Shown piece after piece: positions 1 to 9,303 of a stretch of 64,000 nt of DNA. The stretch's first letter is position 1; each line of letters opens with the position of its first letter. The notes under the pieces were generated by a model. That model worked only from the letters and a program-made list of their open reading frames with translations, was not told the origin of the DNA and made no database searches. The position numbers were made by a program, and so were the translations under genes. This DNA comes from Opitutia bacterium (lineage in GTDB: Bacteria > Verrucomicrobiota > Verrucomicrobiia > Opitutales > Opitutaceae): positions 16,562 to 80,561 of the forward strand of contig CANFSZ010000007.1 of the NCBI GenBank assembly GCA_947449835.1, read 5' to 3'.

Positions 1-319
1 TCACCTCCGCTGTGACGTTTTGCGCCAGCGGCACCGCGGCCAAAATCGCATCCACGTCATTGAGCGTTCGCCCTGGAGAAAGTTGCGCGATCTCCCGCTG
101 GGCCTCGGGCGCGGGCCGCGACATCACGCTGATCCGCTCGATGCCGCCGGTCTCATAAATCATCGTCTCCATCCCGCGCAAAAGTCCCTTCACCACGCCG
201 AGCATGCCGACGAGCGCCGCCGCGCCCAACATGATCCCAAACAGCGTGAGAAACGAGCGCAGCTTATGCGCCAGCACCTCGTTCCAACCACTGCCGATGC
301 CCATTAAAATCTGGCGCAT
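1..319 (-). CDS. MacB-like ABC transporter permease, N-terminal part
   Basis: The reverse strand reads open from an ATG at 319 to the window edge (106 codons). It begins MRQILMGIGSGWNEVLAHKL, followed by a hydrophobic segment at about residues 22-43 (FLTLFGIMLGAAALVGMLGV) and then a soluble stretch. The pattern of short cytosolic leader, LRSxLTxLGI-like segment and large periplasmic domain is typical of MacB/LolC-type permeases, in which an ATPase drives a mechanotransmission permease. It begins 7 bp after the stop of a MacA-like adaptor gene, which supports an efflux or export operon. The ATPase domain or subunit and the rest of the permease lie outside the window, so substrate cannot be inferred. 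Confidence 0.75.
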   Translation of the reverse strand, partial: MRQILMGIGSGWNEVLAHKLRSFLTLFGIMLGAAALVGMLGVVKGLLRGMETMIYETGGIERISVMSRPAPEAQREIAQLSPGRTLNDVDAILAAVPLAQNVTAEV

Positions 320-326
320 AAAAACC

Positions 327-1517
327 TCAGGGACCGCCGCGTTTCTGCGTCCTGGGCTTGGCCGGCGCCGCAGGTTTTGCGAGTGGAATTTCGCCTTCGA
401 ATTCCGTGGGCCGCATCAAAGCGACTTCATCCCCAACCTCGAGGCCAGAGATGATATGTACGCGCCGCGTATCCGCGATTCCGATATCGATGCCGCGCAC
501 TTCGAATCCCTCGCCCTTGCGCATAAAAACATAGCGCACCGAGTCCGCATTGGAAAACACCGCCGAGAGCGGCACCGCGTTCACATCCTGCACCTGCGCC
601 AAGGTGAACATCACCGTGGCCGACATCCCCGGGCGCAGACGCGGATCGGTTTCATCGAGCACGACATCCACGGGAAACACTCGCGTCCGATCACCCAGTG
701 ATTCACTCGCAAATGTGGCGATGCGTTTGATCTCGCCGTTCATCATCATGTTTTTCAGCGAATCGACCCGCACGCGCGCCTCGTCGGCGACCTTGAGTCG
801 AGCCACATCGATCTCGTTGATGTTGGTGCGCACCATCAGCGCGCTCAGATCCGCAACTTCGCCGAGTAGCGTACCGCCATTTTGCGCGGCGGCGCTGGTC
901 ACCAATTGACCTTCCGTCAAATCGCGCAGCAAGAGCGTCCCATCGTGCGGCGCGCGGATAATCGTCTTGTTCAATTTATCGCGGAGATTCGCCGCGCGAG
1001 CGTTAAACACCGCGGAGTCGTTTTCGGCGAGCGCGAGCGCGGTGCGTGCTTCTTCGTAATCCCGCGTCGCGACCAAGCCGCGATTCTGCAAATCTTGTTG
1101 GCGCTCAAAATCCCGCCGCGCTTTTTGCATCTTTAATTTTGCAGCCTCGATGTTGCGGTCAGATTCCTGCAGCTGCGTGAGCACGTCTTGTTGATCGAGC
1201 CGCAGAATCTCATCCTCGCGTTTCACGTGCTGGCCGTCGATGACCGAGATTTTTGTGATGCGACCGCTGATTTCCGCGCGCAACTCCGTCGAGAACACCG
1301 CGCGCAACCGGCCCACAGCCACGATTTCTTCGGCGATATTCGAGGTCTTCACGCGCGCGGTCGGGATTTTTTCCTCCCGCTTATTGCCAAATAATCCCGG
1401 GCTAATCCGCTGCCACAAAATCTTTCCGCCCCAAGTGATCCCCGCTGAAAATACCAGCAACACGATAAGACGCGTGACGTTTTTTTTCCAACGAGACGAA
1501 GACAGGGTGGACAGCAT
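327..1517 (-). CDS. HlyD/MacA-like periplasmic adaptor of an ABC or RND exporter
   Basis: This is a membrane-fusion protein of 396 residues when started at the ATG at 1517; an in-frame ATG at 1589 would add 24 residues with no membrane or domain character. From 1517 there is a short basic leader, one transmembrane anchor (about residues 16-31), a lipoyl/barrel-sandwich half (ISGRITKISVIDGQHVKRED), a long alpha-helical hairpin rich in E, R, Q and A (about residues 110-185), the second lipoyl half (IIRAPHDGTLLLRDLTEGQL) and C-terminal beta-barrel domains. The adaptor would bridge an inner-membrane permease to an outer-membrane channel. The MacB-like permease starts 7 bp downstream in the same direction. 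Confidence 0.85.
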   Translation of the reverse strand: MLSTLSSSRWKKNVTRLIVLLVFSAGITWGGKILWQRISPGLFGNKREEKIPTARVKTSNIAEEIVAVGRLRAVFSTELRAEISGRITKISVIDGQHVKREDEILRLDQQDVLTQLQESDRNIEAAKLKMQKARRDFERQQDLQNRGLVATRDYEEARTALALAENDSAVFNARAANLRDKLNKTIIRAPHDGTLLLRDLTEGQLVTSAAAQNGGTLLGEVADLSALMVRTNINEIDVARLKVADEARVRVDSLKNMMMNGEIKRIATFASESLGDRTRVFPVDVVLDETDPRLRPGMSATVMFTLAQVQDVNAVPLSAVFSNADSVRYVFMRKGEGFEVRGIDIGIADTRRVHIISGLEVGDEVALMRPTEFEGEIPLAKPAAPAKPRTQKRGGP

Positions 1518-1682
1518 AAGATAACTCAAGGGTGACGGGGTGGTCACATCAAAGCCGCGAATCCCGCCGGGGAAAGAAAGATTATCCAATCACGAAATGA
1601 ATGCGCTCACGTCCCTCCAAGAAACCACCTCTCGTCACGCCAAAAATCTTCCCCCGCGCCGATTTTTCCTCAACTTAGCCCC

Positions 1683-2756
1683 ATGCGTATTCTCATCACC
1701 GGCATCTGCGGCTTCGTGGGCGGCACCCTTGCGCGCGCGTTCGCGGCTTCCGGTGCCGGCCATGAATTATACGGCTTCGACAATTTCATCCGCCCCGGCA
1801 GCGAGACCAACCGCGCCGAACTCAAAAAACTCGGCGTCAAAATTTTCCACGCTGATCTCCGCTCCGCCAGCGATCTCGAGTCGTTGCCCGCCGTCGACTG
1901 GGTCATCGACGCCGCCGCCAATCCCAGCGTGCTAGCCGGCGTCGACGGCAAAACCAGCTCCCGTCAACTCGTAGAACACAACCTCAGCGGCACGATCAAT
2001 CTACTCGAGTTCTGCAAAACGCATCGCGCCGGCTTTATTTTATTGAGCACAAGCCGCGTGTATTCGATCCCGCCGCTCGCGAGCCTGCCCGTCGAAGCCC
2101 ATGCCGATGCATTTCGCCTTTCCGCCGCCGGCCCGCGGGCCAAAGGCGTCGGCCCAGCCGGTATCGCCGAAGAATTTTCCACCGCCGCGCCCGTCTCGCT
2201 TTACGGCTCCACCAAACTCGCGAGCGAAGCACTCGCCCTAGAATACGGCGAGACCTTCGACTTACCGGTTTTTGTGAATCGCTGCGGCGTGCTCGCGGGC
2301 GCGGGTCAATTTGGCCGCGCCGACCAAGGTATTTTCGCCTACTGGCTCAACGCGCACGTGCGTCGCCGCGCGCTCAAATACATCGGTTTCGGCGGCCACG
2401 GCCACCAAGTCCGCGATTGCCTCCACCCGGGTGATCTCGTGCCGCTCCTACTCAAACAATTCGCCGCGCCCAAACTCGCCGCCGCGGATCGCCTCGCCAA
2501 TATCGCTGGTGGCGCCCGCTCCGCGATGTCGTTGCGTCAACTCACCACTTGGTGCGACGCCAAATTCGGCCCACACGCCGTCAGCTCGGATCCTGCGCCG
2601 CGGCCGTTCGATCTGCCGTGGGTCGTGCTCGATAGCGCGAAGGCTACGCGCCTTTGGTCTTGGCAGCCGCAGACGCCGACCGTCGCCATTCTTGAGGAAA
2701 TCGCCGCCCACGCCCTCGCGCATCCGGAATGGCTCGAACTCTCGGCGCCGCTCTGA
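1683..2756 (+). CDS. NAD-dependent sugar-nucleotide epimerase, CDP-paratose 2-epimerase-like
   Basis: This is an extended SDR enzyme of 357 residues. The NAD-binding turn is at the N-terminus (ITGICGFVGGTLA, residues 5-17), an acidic residue follows in the second strand (GFDNF), and the catalytic Tyr and Lys lie in LYGSTKLASEA with an upstream Ser in LLSTSRVYS. It has an insertion of roughly 35 residues between the STSRVYS segment and the YGSTK motif, and a G-x-Q-F-G loop, both seen in CDP-paratose/CDP-tyvelose epimerase relatives. The exact sugar is not readable from the sequence. It is 42 bp upstream of a co-directional glycosyltransferase, so both probably serve one glycan pathway. The start is ATG with no Shine-Dalgarno motif. 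Confidence 0.75.
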   Translation: MRILITGICGFVGGTLARAFAASGAGHELYGFDNFIRPGSETNRAELKKLGVKIFHADLRSASDLESLPAVDWVIDAAANPSVLAGVDGKTSSRQLVEHNLSGTINLLEFCKTHRAGFILLSTSRVYSIPPLASLPVEAHADAFRLSAAGPRAKGVGPAGIAEEFSTAAPVSLYGSTKLASEALALEYGETFDLPVFVNRCGVLAGAGQFGRADQGIFAYWLNAHVRRRALKYIGFGGHGHQVRDCLHPGDLVPLLLKQFAAPKLAAADRLANIAGGARSAMSLRQLTTWCDAKFGPHAVSSDPAPRPFDLPWVVLDSAKATRLWSWQPQTPTVAILEEIAAHALAHPEWLELSAPL

Positions 2757-2798
2757 TCTTCGTTTTGCGCTGATCGTTTTGTTTTAATTTTATTTTTC

Positions 2799-3566
2799 AT
2801 GTCCGCCGCCGCTTCTTCCTCCGCTCCGCTCACGCTTTTCTCGGTCGTCATCCCTGCGCGGGACGAAGAGGAATCGCTGCCGTCCACCTTGGCTGCGATC
2901 TACGCGACGTTTGCCGCGGAAAAAATCCCCCACGAAATCGTCGTGGTCGACGACGGCTCGAAAGACCGTACGTGGACCGTGCTCCAAGAGCTCCGCGCTG
3001 CGATCCCGACATTGCGCCCGACGCAAAATCTCGGCCAACACGGCTTCGGCCGCGCCATCGTGTGGGGGCTTGATCAGTCGAAAGGCGACGCCGTCGTCAT
3101 CATGATGGCCGACGCCTCCGATGCTCCGTCGGACGCCGTCAAGTACTGGAAACTCCTCGGCCAAGGTTACGACTGCGCCTTCGGCAGTCGTTTCGTTTCA
3201 GGCGGTAAGGTCGTAGATTATCCGCGCGTGAAACTTTTTGTGAACCGCTTGGCCAATTTCCTCGTTCGCATCGGCTTCAACATTCCGCTCAATGACACCA
3301 CCAACGCTTTTAAGGCTTATCGGCGCACCGTGATCGACGGTTGCCAGCCGTTTCTCGCGCCGCATTTTAATCTCACCGTCGAGATTCCGCTCAAAGCGAT
3401 CGCCCGCGGGTACACGTTTACGATCACGCCGATTTCTTGGCACAACCGCAAGTACGGCGAGGCGAAGTTGAAGATCAAAGAAATGGGCAGCCGCTATTTT
3501 TTCATCTGTGCCTATGTGTGGCTCGAAAAATACTTCAGCCGCGGCGATTATCGGCGACGCAGTTAA
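2799..3566 (+). CDS. Glycosyltransferase family 2, dolichol-phosphate mannose synthase-like
   Basis: This is a 255-residue GT2 enzyme without obvious C-terminal membrane helices. Visible motifs are FSVVIPARDEEESLPSTL at the N-terminus, the nucleotide-binding VVVDDGSKDRT (about residues 47-57), MMADASDAP in place of the usual DADGQHP metal loop, and a GSRFVSGGKV motif that is the DPM1 hallmark. It probably transfers a hexose from a nucleotide sugar to a polyprenyl phosphate or similar carrier. The metal loop carries D-A-S-D, consistent with metal binding. It follows the epimerase at 1683 and is likely transcribed with it. Confidence 0.8.
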   Translation: MSAAASSSAPLTLFSVVIPARDEEESLPSTLAAIYATFAAEKIPHEIVVVDDGSKDRTWTVLQELRAAIPTLRPTQNLGQHGFGRAIVWGLDQSKGDAVVIMMADASDAPSDAVKYWKLLGQGYDCAFGSRFVSGGKVVDYPRVKLFVNRLANFLVRIGFNIPLNDTTNAFKAYRRTVIDGCQPFLAPHFNLTVEIPLKAIARGYTFTITPISWHNRKYGEAKLKIKEMGSRYFFICAYVWLEKYFSRGDYRRRS

Positions 3567-3704
3567 TCACGCCTTCGCCTACACAAACTGTTTAAGCCTA
3601 TCGTTTAGGCGAAATTCAACCTACGCGCACGCGCGGGTCAGCAGCGCGGGTTTTCAGCCGATGGTTTCAACGTGACCTGAAGGTAACATTCGGCGCCAAA
3701 TCGG

Positions 3705-3760
3705 GACTCGACCTAACCGGCGTAAAACTCAAATAGTAGAGGCTCGTCCGAGTCGTTTTT
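3705..3760 (+). promoter_or_regulatory. Possible attenuator-like inverted repeats in the leader of a TonB receptor gene
   Basis: In the 215-bp space before the receptor at 3782, the hexamer GACTCG (3705-3710) and the near copy GGCTCG (3741-3746) can each pair with CGAGTC (3749-3754), which is followed by GTTTTT. The nearer pairing would leave a very tight loop. Mutually exclusive pairing next to a U-run is the layout of an attenuator, but the stems are short and may be chance. Confidence 0.2.
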
Positions 3761-3781
3761 AGACCAACCAAACACAGAACC

Positions 3782-6700
3782 ATGAATATCCGTTCCTTCC
3801 TGCGAAATACCGGCGCGCACCTTGTGCGTTTCGCCGCCCTCGCCTTAGCGCTGGCCGTGCTCCCGAGCATGTTCGCGCAAGGTATCACGACCGGTGGCCT
3901 TGACGGCTCCGTCACCGACGCCTCCGGCAAAGCCCTTGCCGGCGCGACCATCGCCGCCCTTCACGAACCGTCCGGCACCGTCGCCACCACGACGACCCGC
4001 GCCAACGGCCAGTACAATCTCTCCAACCTGCGCATCGGCGGTCCTTACACGATCACCGCCACCGCCGCCGGCCAGCCCACGCAGACCGCCAAAGACGTCT
4101 ACGTCGATCTGAACGAAACCGCCTCGAAGGATTTCTCGTTCAAATCCGATATTATCCAACTCGAAAAATTTACCGTCGGCGCCGAGCGTGACACCACCTT
4201 CGGCAGCGGAAAAATGGGCACCAGCACCACGCTCAGCGACAAAGAAATCGAGAACATCGCCAGCGTCCGCCGCAATGTCCAAGACATCGCCGCGACCGAC
4301 TCGCGCCTCGCCCTCATGTCCCTTGACCAAGGCGGCCAGCTCAGCGCCCAAGGCCAAAACTTCCGCTTCAACTCCTTCACCGTCGACGGCGTGCAAGCCA
4401 CCGATCCGTTCGGCCTCAACAGCAACGGTTTCTCCTCCCTCCGCAGCCCCATACCGCTCGACGCCATCCAGAGCTTCAGCGTCGATCTCGCCCCCTACGA
4501 CGTCCGCCGCGCGGGCGCCACGGGCGCTTACCTGAATGCCGTCATCAAATCCGGCACCAACCAATTCCACGGCAGCCTCTACTACGAGCGCACCGACCAA
4601 GATTGGCGCGACAAGAATCCCGTCACCCAACTCAAAGAGGCCTTCAAAGAACGCACCTACGGCATCACCGTCGGCGGCCCGATCCTGAAGGACAAATTAT
4701 TCTTCTTCCTCGCTTACGAAGATTTCCGCCGCGAAGCCGCTGCGCCACAGGCCAACTTCATCCCCAACGCCGCCGATGTCGCCACCGTGGTAGCCCGCGC
4801 CAAAGCCCTCGGCTACGAAGCCGGTGACCTCAGCGCCAACAATATCGCCTTTCAAAAATCCGCGATCGCCAAGATCGACTGGAATATCTCCGGCGCTCAC
4901 CGCCTGACGTTCACCTACCGTCGCGTCCACGGCCAAGACGTCGCGTTCCCGAACTACACCGGTTCCACGACCACCTCTTTGAGCAATTACTGGTACGCGC
5001 AGCCCCGTAACACCGACAGCTACACGGCCCAGCTCTTCAGCCAATGGACCCCCGACTTCCGCACCGAAGCCAGCCTCTCCTACACGGAATACGACGGTTC
5101 TCCGTCGAACAACGGCAAAGCCTTCCCGCAGGTCCAAATCCAAAGCCTCAGCGGCACGCGCCTCGACACAGGCGCCACGATCACCAACGGCGCCATTTTC
5201 CTCGGCACCGAGTCTTCCCGCCAGCTGAATGCCATCACCTCGAAAGAGACGAACGGCAAAGTCTCAGGTGAATACTCGCTCGGTAATCACAACATCACCT
5301 TCGGCGTCGAAGACGTTTCGACCAAATACACCAACGCCTTCGTCCAATACACCGACGGTTACTACACCTTCGCCAACATCGCCAGCTGGGTCGCCGGCAC
5401 GCCCCCAAGCGCCTACCAGCTCGCCAAGCCCTATCCTGGCTTCACGGTCAACGACGCCATTGCGAAATGGCGCTACGATGCCTACGCCGGCTTCATCCAA
5501 GACAGCTGGAAACCCAACTCCCAGCTGACGCTCCTCGCCGGTCTCCGCTACGATTACCCCTACGTCCCGGAAAAACCTCCGGTCGCCGCGGGCTTCTCCT
5601 CGGCTGGATTCGTCACCGACACCGGCCGCGCCGTCACTGCCAATAACACCACCAACAGCGGCAACGCCACCCTCGCTCCTCGCGTCGGTTTCAGCTACCA
5701 ATTCAAGACCGAGCGCAAGACACAGCTCCGTGGCGGCGTCGGCCTCTTCCAAGGCAAGAACCCCGCGGTCTGGCTCTCCAACGCCTACTCTAACGCCGGA
5801 TCCGTCGCCAACGTCACCGCGACCACCGCGCAGCTCCCCGGCATCGCCTTCAGCTCCGACGTGAACAACCAACCTGTTCCCACCGGCACGTTGTCCGCCC
5901 CAAACATCAACATCACCGATCCCGACTTCAAACAGCCGTCGATCTGGAAGGCTAATCTCGCCCTCGACCACAAGCTGCCATTCCTCGACACGACGCTCAC
6001 CATCGAAGGCTACTACACCAAGAACGACAAGATGCCCAACACCGTATTCTTGAACTACCTTCTTTCAACGCCCGCCAACGGCGCCACTACGATGCCCGAC
6101 GGCCGTCTCCACTACAACGGCACGATCACCAACGGTACGAGCACCAGCGTTAACGGTCGCCGTCGCGTCGCCACCGGCGGCCCCGTCGGCTCCGGCTTCG
6201 CCGACGTGCTCTACCTCACCAACACCGATAAAGGCTACAGCAACGGCGCCACCATCGGCCTCAAGCGCAACATGAAGAACAAATGGGCTTGGGGCTTCGA
6301 CTGGACCCGCGCTCACGCCACCGAGGTCAGCCCGATCACCTCCTCCACGGCCAGCTCCAACTACTCAAACCGCGCCGTCTTCAATCCCAACGAAGACGAA
6401 GCCTCGACCTCCAACACCAACATCCGCGACCGCTTCGTCCTCACGCTGGCCCGCGAATTTGAGTTCATCCAAGGCGCCAAGACCACCATCGCTGCGATCT
6501 ACCAAAGCCGCACCGGCCACCCCTATTCTTGGGTGTTCCGCGGCGACGCCAACGGCGACGGCTACGCGTTCAACGATCTGCTCTACGTGCCCACCGGCCC
6601 AACCGACTCCAAAGTCGCCTGGGCCAGCACGGCTGAGCGCGATGCGTTCTTCGCCTTCGCTGACGCCAACGGCCTCATGAAATTCGCCGGCTCGCATGCG

Positions 6701-7033
6701 CCGCGTAACAGCCAAACCTCGCCATGGACCCAAAGCCTCGATCTCAAGATCACCCAGGTCATTCCGGTCTTCCGCACGGTCCGCGCCGAGCTGTTCGCCA
6801 ACTTCCTAAACTTCGGTGGCCTGATCCACAAGGGTTGGGGCCAACTCGAAGAAGTGCCGTTCTCCTACCGCCGCGCCGTCGCCGGAGCCACCCTCAACCC
6901 GACCGCCAACGGCGGCGCGGGCCAATGGAACTACACCTTCAACGGTGGCACCCTCGACGGTATCCCGGTTGTCGCCAACGACACCCCGGTGTCACGCTGG
7001 CAGATCCAAGCCGGCATGCGCATCAAGTTCTAA
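3782..7033 (+). CDS. TonB-dependent outer-membrane receptor with carboxypeptidase-regulatory-like N-terminal domain (Oar-like)
   Basis: This is a 1083-residue exported protein. It has a signal peptide (about residues 1-30, ending SMFAQ), a CarboxypepD_reg-like beta-sandwich (about residues 34-110, with GSVTDASGKALAGATIAAL), a plug domain with a FTVDGVQATDPFG loop, and a large beta barrel ending in QAGMRIKF, so the terminal aromatic residue expected for BamA recognition is present. Oar-like receptors import large or complex ligands; the substrate is unknown. A D-A-N-G-D-G acidic loop near residue 923 resembles a calcium-binding loop. The gene stands alone, with a long leader before it and a strong terminator after it. 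Confidence 0.9.
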   Translation: MNIRSFLRNTGAHLVRFAALALALAVLPSMFAQGITTGGLDGSVTDASGKALAGATIAALHEPSGTVATTTTRANGQYNLSNLRIGGPYTITATAAGQPTQTAKDVYVDLNETASKDFSFKSDIIQLEKFTVGAERDTTFGSGKMGTSTTLSDKEIENIASVRRNVQDIAATDSRLALMSLDQGGQLSAQGQNFRFNSFTVDGVQATDPFGLNSNGFSSLRSPIPLDAIQSFSVDLAPYDVRRAGATGAYLNAVIKSGTNQFHGSLYYERTDQDWRDKNPVTQLKEAFKERTYGITVGGPILKDKLFFFLAYEDFRREAAAPQANFIPNAADVATVVARAKALGYEAGDLSANNIAFQKSAIAKIDWNISGAHRLTFTYRRVHGQDVAFPNYTGSTTTSLSNYWYAQPRNTDSYTAQLFSQWTPDFRTEASLSYTEYDGSPSNNGKAFPQVQIQSLSGTRLDTGATITNGAIFLGTESSRQLNAITSKETNGKVSGEYSLGNHNITFGVEDVSTKYTNAFVQYTDGYYTFANIASWVAGTPPSAYQLAKPYPGFTVNDAIAKWRYDAYAGFIQDSWKPNSQLTLLAGLRYDYPYVPEKPPVAAGFSSAGFVTDTGRAVTANNTTNSGNATLAPRVGFSYQFKTERKTQLRGGVGLFQGKNPAVWLSNAYSNAGSVANVTATTAQLPGIAFSSDVNNQPVPTGTLSAPNINITDPDFKQPSIWKANLALDHKLPFLDTTLTIEGYYTKNDKMPNTVFLNYLLSTPANGATTMPDGRLHYNGTITNGTSTSVNGRRRVATGGPVGSGFADVLYLTNTDKGYSNGATIGLKRNMKNKWAWGFDWTRAHATEVSPITSSTASSNYSNRAVFNPNEDEASTSNTNIRDRFVLTLAREFEFIQGAKTTIAAIYQSRTGHPYSWVFRGDANGDGYAFNDLLYVPTGPTDSKVAWASTAERDAFFAFADANGLMKFAGSHAPRNSQTSPWTQSLDLKITQVIPVFRTVRAELFANFLNFGGLIHKGWGQLEEVPFSYRRAVAGATLNPTANGGAGQWNYTFNGGTLDGIPVVANDTPVSRWQIQAGMRIKF

Positions 7034-7057
7034 AAATCGGTTCCACCGATCACCATT

Positions 7058-7089
7058 GGCGGTTGCCCTCGGGCAGCCGCCTTTTTTTG
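7058..7089 (+). terminator. Rho-independent terminator after the Oar-like receptor
   Basis: A 10-bp stem (GGCGGTTGCC paired with GGCAGCCGCC, one G-T wobble, 3-4 nt loop) ends at 7081 and runs into a T7 tract. It lies 25 bp after the receptor stop at 7033 and just before the end of the opposing gene at 7118. Confidence 0.85.
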
Positions 7090-7117
7090 TGCCCGTTAAT
7101 AAAGCAACCTTCGCCGA

Positions 7118-9271
7118 TCAACGCCGGCGCAACCACGCCAGATGCGCCCGCGCATCGCGATTATCCGGCTCCAGCCGCAACGCCGCTTCATCCTGCGCGA
7201 TCGCCGCGGGCACGCGTCCCAATTTTCCCAGCGCCAAAGCCAGATTATGATGCACCTGCGCCACCCCCGGCAGTAGCCGCAACGCCATTTCATAATGCGG
7301 TACCGCTTCCGCCACCCGTCCCGCGCTCACCAAGGCCAACGCCAAATTATTCTGCGCCGCCGCCCAATCAGGCCGCAACCGCACCGCCTCCGCCAGCGCC
7401 GCCACCGCCTCCGGCCCGCGCGCCAAGCCCAACCAAATATTACCTAAATTATAATGCAGCTCCGCCACCGCTGGGCGCAACCGCACCGCCCGCGCCAGCG
7501 CCCCCGCCGCATCGATCGGCCGCCCCACGCGCAACCCCGCATCGCTCAAACCCAACCACGCCTCCACCCGCTCCGGCTCCCGCCGGACGACCCGCTCAAA
7601 CGCCACCACCGCGTCCGCCCCACGGCCCGCCGCCAACAAAGCTTGCGCGAAATTAAAATCAATAGCGCCGTCGTCCGGTTTTAAACGCGCCGCGATGGCG
7701 TGATGCTCGAGCCCTTCGGCCCTGCGCCCCAGTTGATCCAACACGTTCGCATAATCATTCTGCGCATCCGCGTAATCCGGCTGCAACCGCACCGCCGTCG
7801 CATAAAATTCCGCCGCCTCCGCCCAACGCGCCTCGCGCACGCGCACTTGGCCCAGGCTCGCGTGCGCCCGCGCGTTGCCCGGCATTTTTTTAATCGTATC
7901 CAGCCAAATCGATTCCTCCGTCCCATAGTCCAGCGTTCGCTCAAACGTCCCCAAGCCCAACGCCAGCGCCAGCACGCCAACACCCGCGCCAAAAATAAAA
8001 CCTCGGCCGAGTCGCGCCAAACCGATCACCGCCAACGTCACGAGCGCAACGAGCGGCAAGTACATCCGATGTTCCGCGATCGTCTGCGTCGTCAGCGGCA
8101 CGAAACTCGAACTCGGCGCCAAAATCACAAAAAACCACGTACCCAAAAATCCCCAAACCGGTCGCCGCCACAAGGCCCAGCCCGTCGCCGCCAACAATCC
8201 CAATATCAAAATTCCCTGCGCCCATACTTCACCTACGCCACGCACCACGTTCGTTCCGTAATCCAACACCAACGGATGCGGCCACACCGCTAATTGCAGA
8301 TATATCCCGAGCGCCCGACCTTGCGTGAGGAGATAAGTCCAGCTGCTCATCCCTAGGCCAAACCCCACCGTGCCCGCACGTGCCTCCGAACCAGCCATCA
8401 ACACGCCGAGCGGAATCCAAGTCAGCGAAAGTGCCGCATAAAATTTCCAACGCGCCCGCCACGCCGCCCCAAATGTCCCGGCGATAAACGTCCGGTCATA
8501 TAAAAAAACCAAGAGCGGCGCCGTCGCCACCAGTTCCTTGCTCAACACGCCCGCGCCACACGCCGCCAGGCCGACCCCGCGCCACCACCCCACGCGCGGT
8601 GAATCCAATGAGCGTTCAAACGCATAAAAAATAAGCAGGTAAAAAAGTCCTGCCAGCAGCTCGTTGCGCTGAACGATGCAGATCACCGACTCCGTCTGCA
8701 ACGGATGCACCAGCCACAGCAGCGCCACCGCCGCCGCGATTTCTTCCGCACGCCGCTGCGCCACGCTCTCCGGCCCGCACCTCTGTAACGTTCGTCTTAA
8801 AAGTCCCCACAGCGCCAACCCCGCCAGCGCGTGTATAGTGAGATTAAAAACGTGATAGCCCGTCACCTCGAGTCCGCCCCATGCGTAATTGAGGGCGAGC
8901 GAGAGATTCACCAACGGCCGAGCCGTCGCGCCCGCCGCCGAGACCGGCGTCAACAACACGGGCGTGAGTGGCCACAACTGGCGGATCGTCGCGTTCCGCT
9001 CAATCGCCGGATGATCATCGAATATCAACGGCACCCGCAGGCTCGACCGATAGGCGAACGCCACCGCCGCCAAGAGCACCAGCCCAATAAAAAAACGCCA
9101 CCGCCGCGTGGCTAGTTTTGCACGTTGGGGTCGAGGCTCGTTCACGCGAGTCGAGCAAACCGTCTTCGCCGCGGCGGGAAACTCAATTCTGCCGCGGACC
9201 ACACTTTCGTAAAAATCATCCAGCCACCGCGCGCGGCCGATTTCGTCACACACTCGTCGCGCGTTCGCCAT
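7118..9271 (-). CDS. Polytopic membrane protein with C-terminal TPR repeats, TMTC/O-mannosyltransferase-like
   Basis: The protein is 717 residues from the ATG at 9271. After about 65 polar residues comes a transmembrane helix (FFIGLVLLAAVAFAY) and then the loop VPLIFDDHPAIERN, whose paired aspartates match the first luminal loop of TMTC/GT-C proteins. About ten further hydrophobic segments follow, with WLVHPLQTESV and YLLTQGRAL motifs typical of the TMTC (DUF1736) family. The C-terminal third holds seven full TPR units plus a partial one, each about 34 residues (for example LHYNLGNIWLGLARGPEAVA). Eukaryotic TMTCs are O-mannosyltransferases; bacterial function is unproven. The start is uncertain: a GTG at 9145 would begin closer to the first helix and leave more room for promoters, since the opposite gene starts at 9304. 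Confidence 0.75.
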   Translation of the reverse strand: MANARRVCDEIGRARWLDDFYESVVRGRIEFPAAAKTVCSTRVNEPRPQRAKLATRRWRFFIGLVLLAAVAFAYRSSLRVPLIFDDHPAIERNATIRQLWPLTPVLLTPVSAAGATARPLVNLSLALNYAWGGLEVTGYHVFNLTIHALAGLALWGLLRRTLQRCGPESVAQRRAEEIAAAVALLWLVHPLQTESVICIVQRNELLAGLFYLLIFYAFERSLDSPRVGWWRGVGLAACGAGVLSKELVATAPLLVFLYDRTFIAGTFGAAWRARWKFYAALSLTWIPLGVLMAGSEARAGTVGFGLGMSSWTYLLTQGRALGIYLQLAVWPHPLVLDYGTNVVRGVGEVWAQGILILGLLAATGWALWRRPVWGFLGTWFFVILAPSSSFVPLTTQTIAEHRMYLPLVALVTLAVIGLARLGRGFIFGAGVGVLALALGLGTFERTLDYGTEESIWLDTIKKMPGNARAHASLGQVRVREARWAEAAEFYATAVRLQPDYADAQNDYANVLDQLGRRAEGLEHHAIAARLKPDDGAIDFNFAQALLAAGRGADAVVAFERVVRREPERVEAWLGLSDAGLRVGRPIDAAGALARAVRLRPAVAELHYNLGNIWLGLARGPEAVAALAEAVRLRPDWAAAQNNLALALVSAGRVAEAVPHYEMALRLLPGVAQVHHNLALALGKLGRVPAAIAQDEAALRLEPDNRDARAHLAWLRRR

Positions 9272-9303
9272 CTTACTGAAACATCGCCGCGCTAGATTAA
9301 GGC

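Noticed and set aside
3596..3610. Inverted repeat GCCTA/TAGGC after the GT2 gene as a terminator
   Set aside because: The stem is only 5 bp and is not followed by a T-run.
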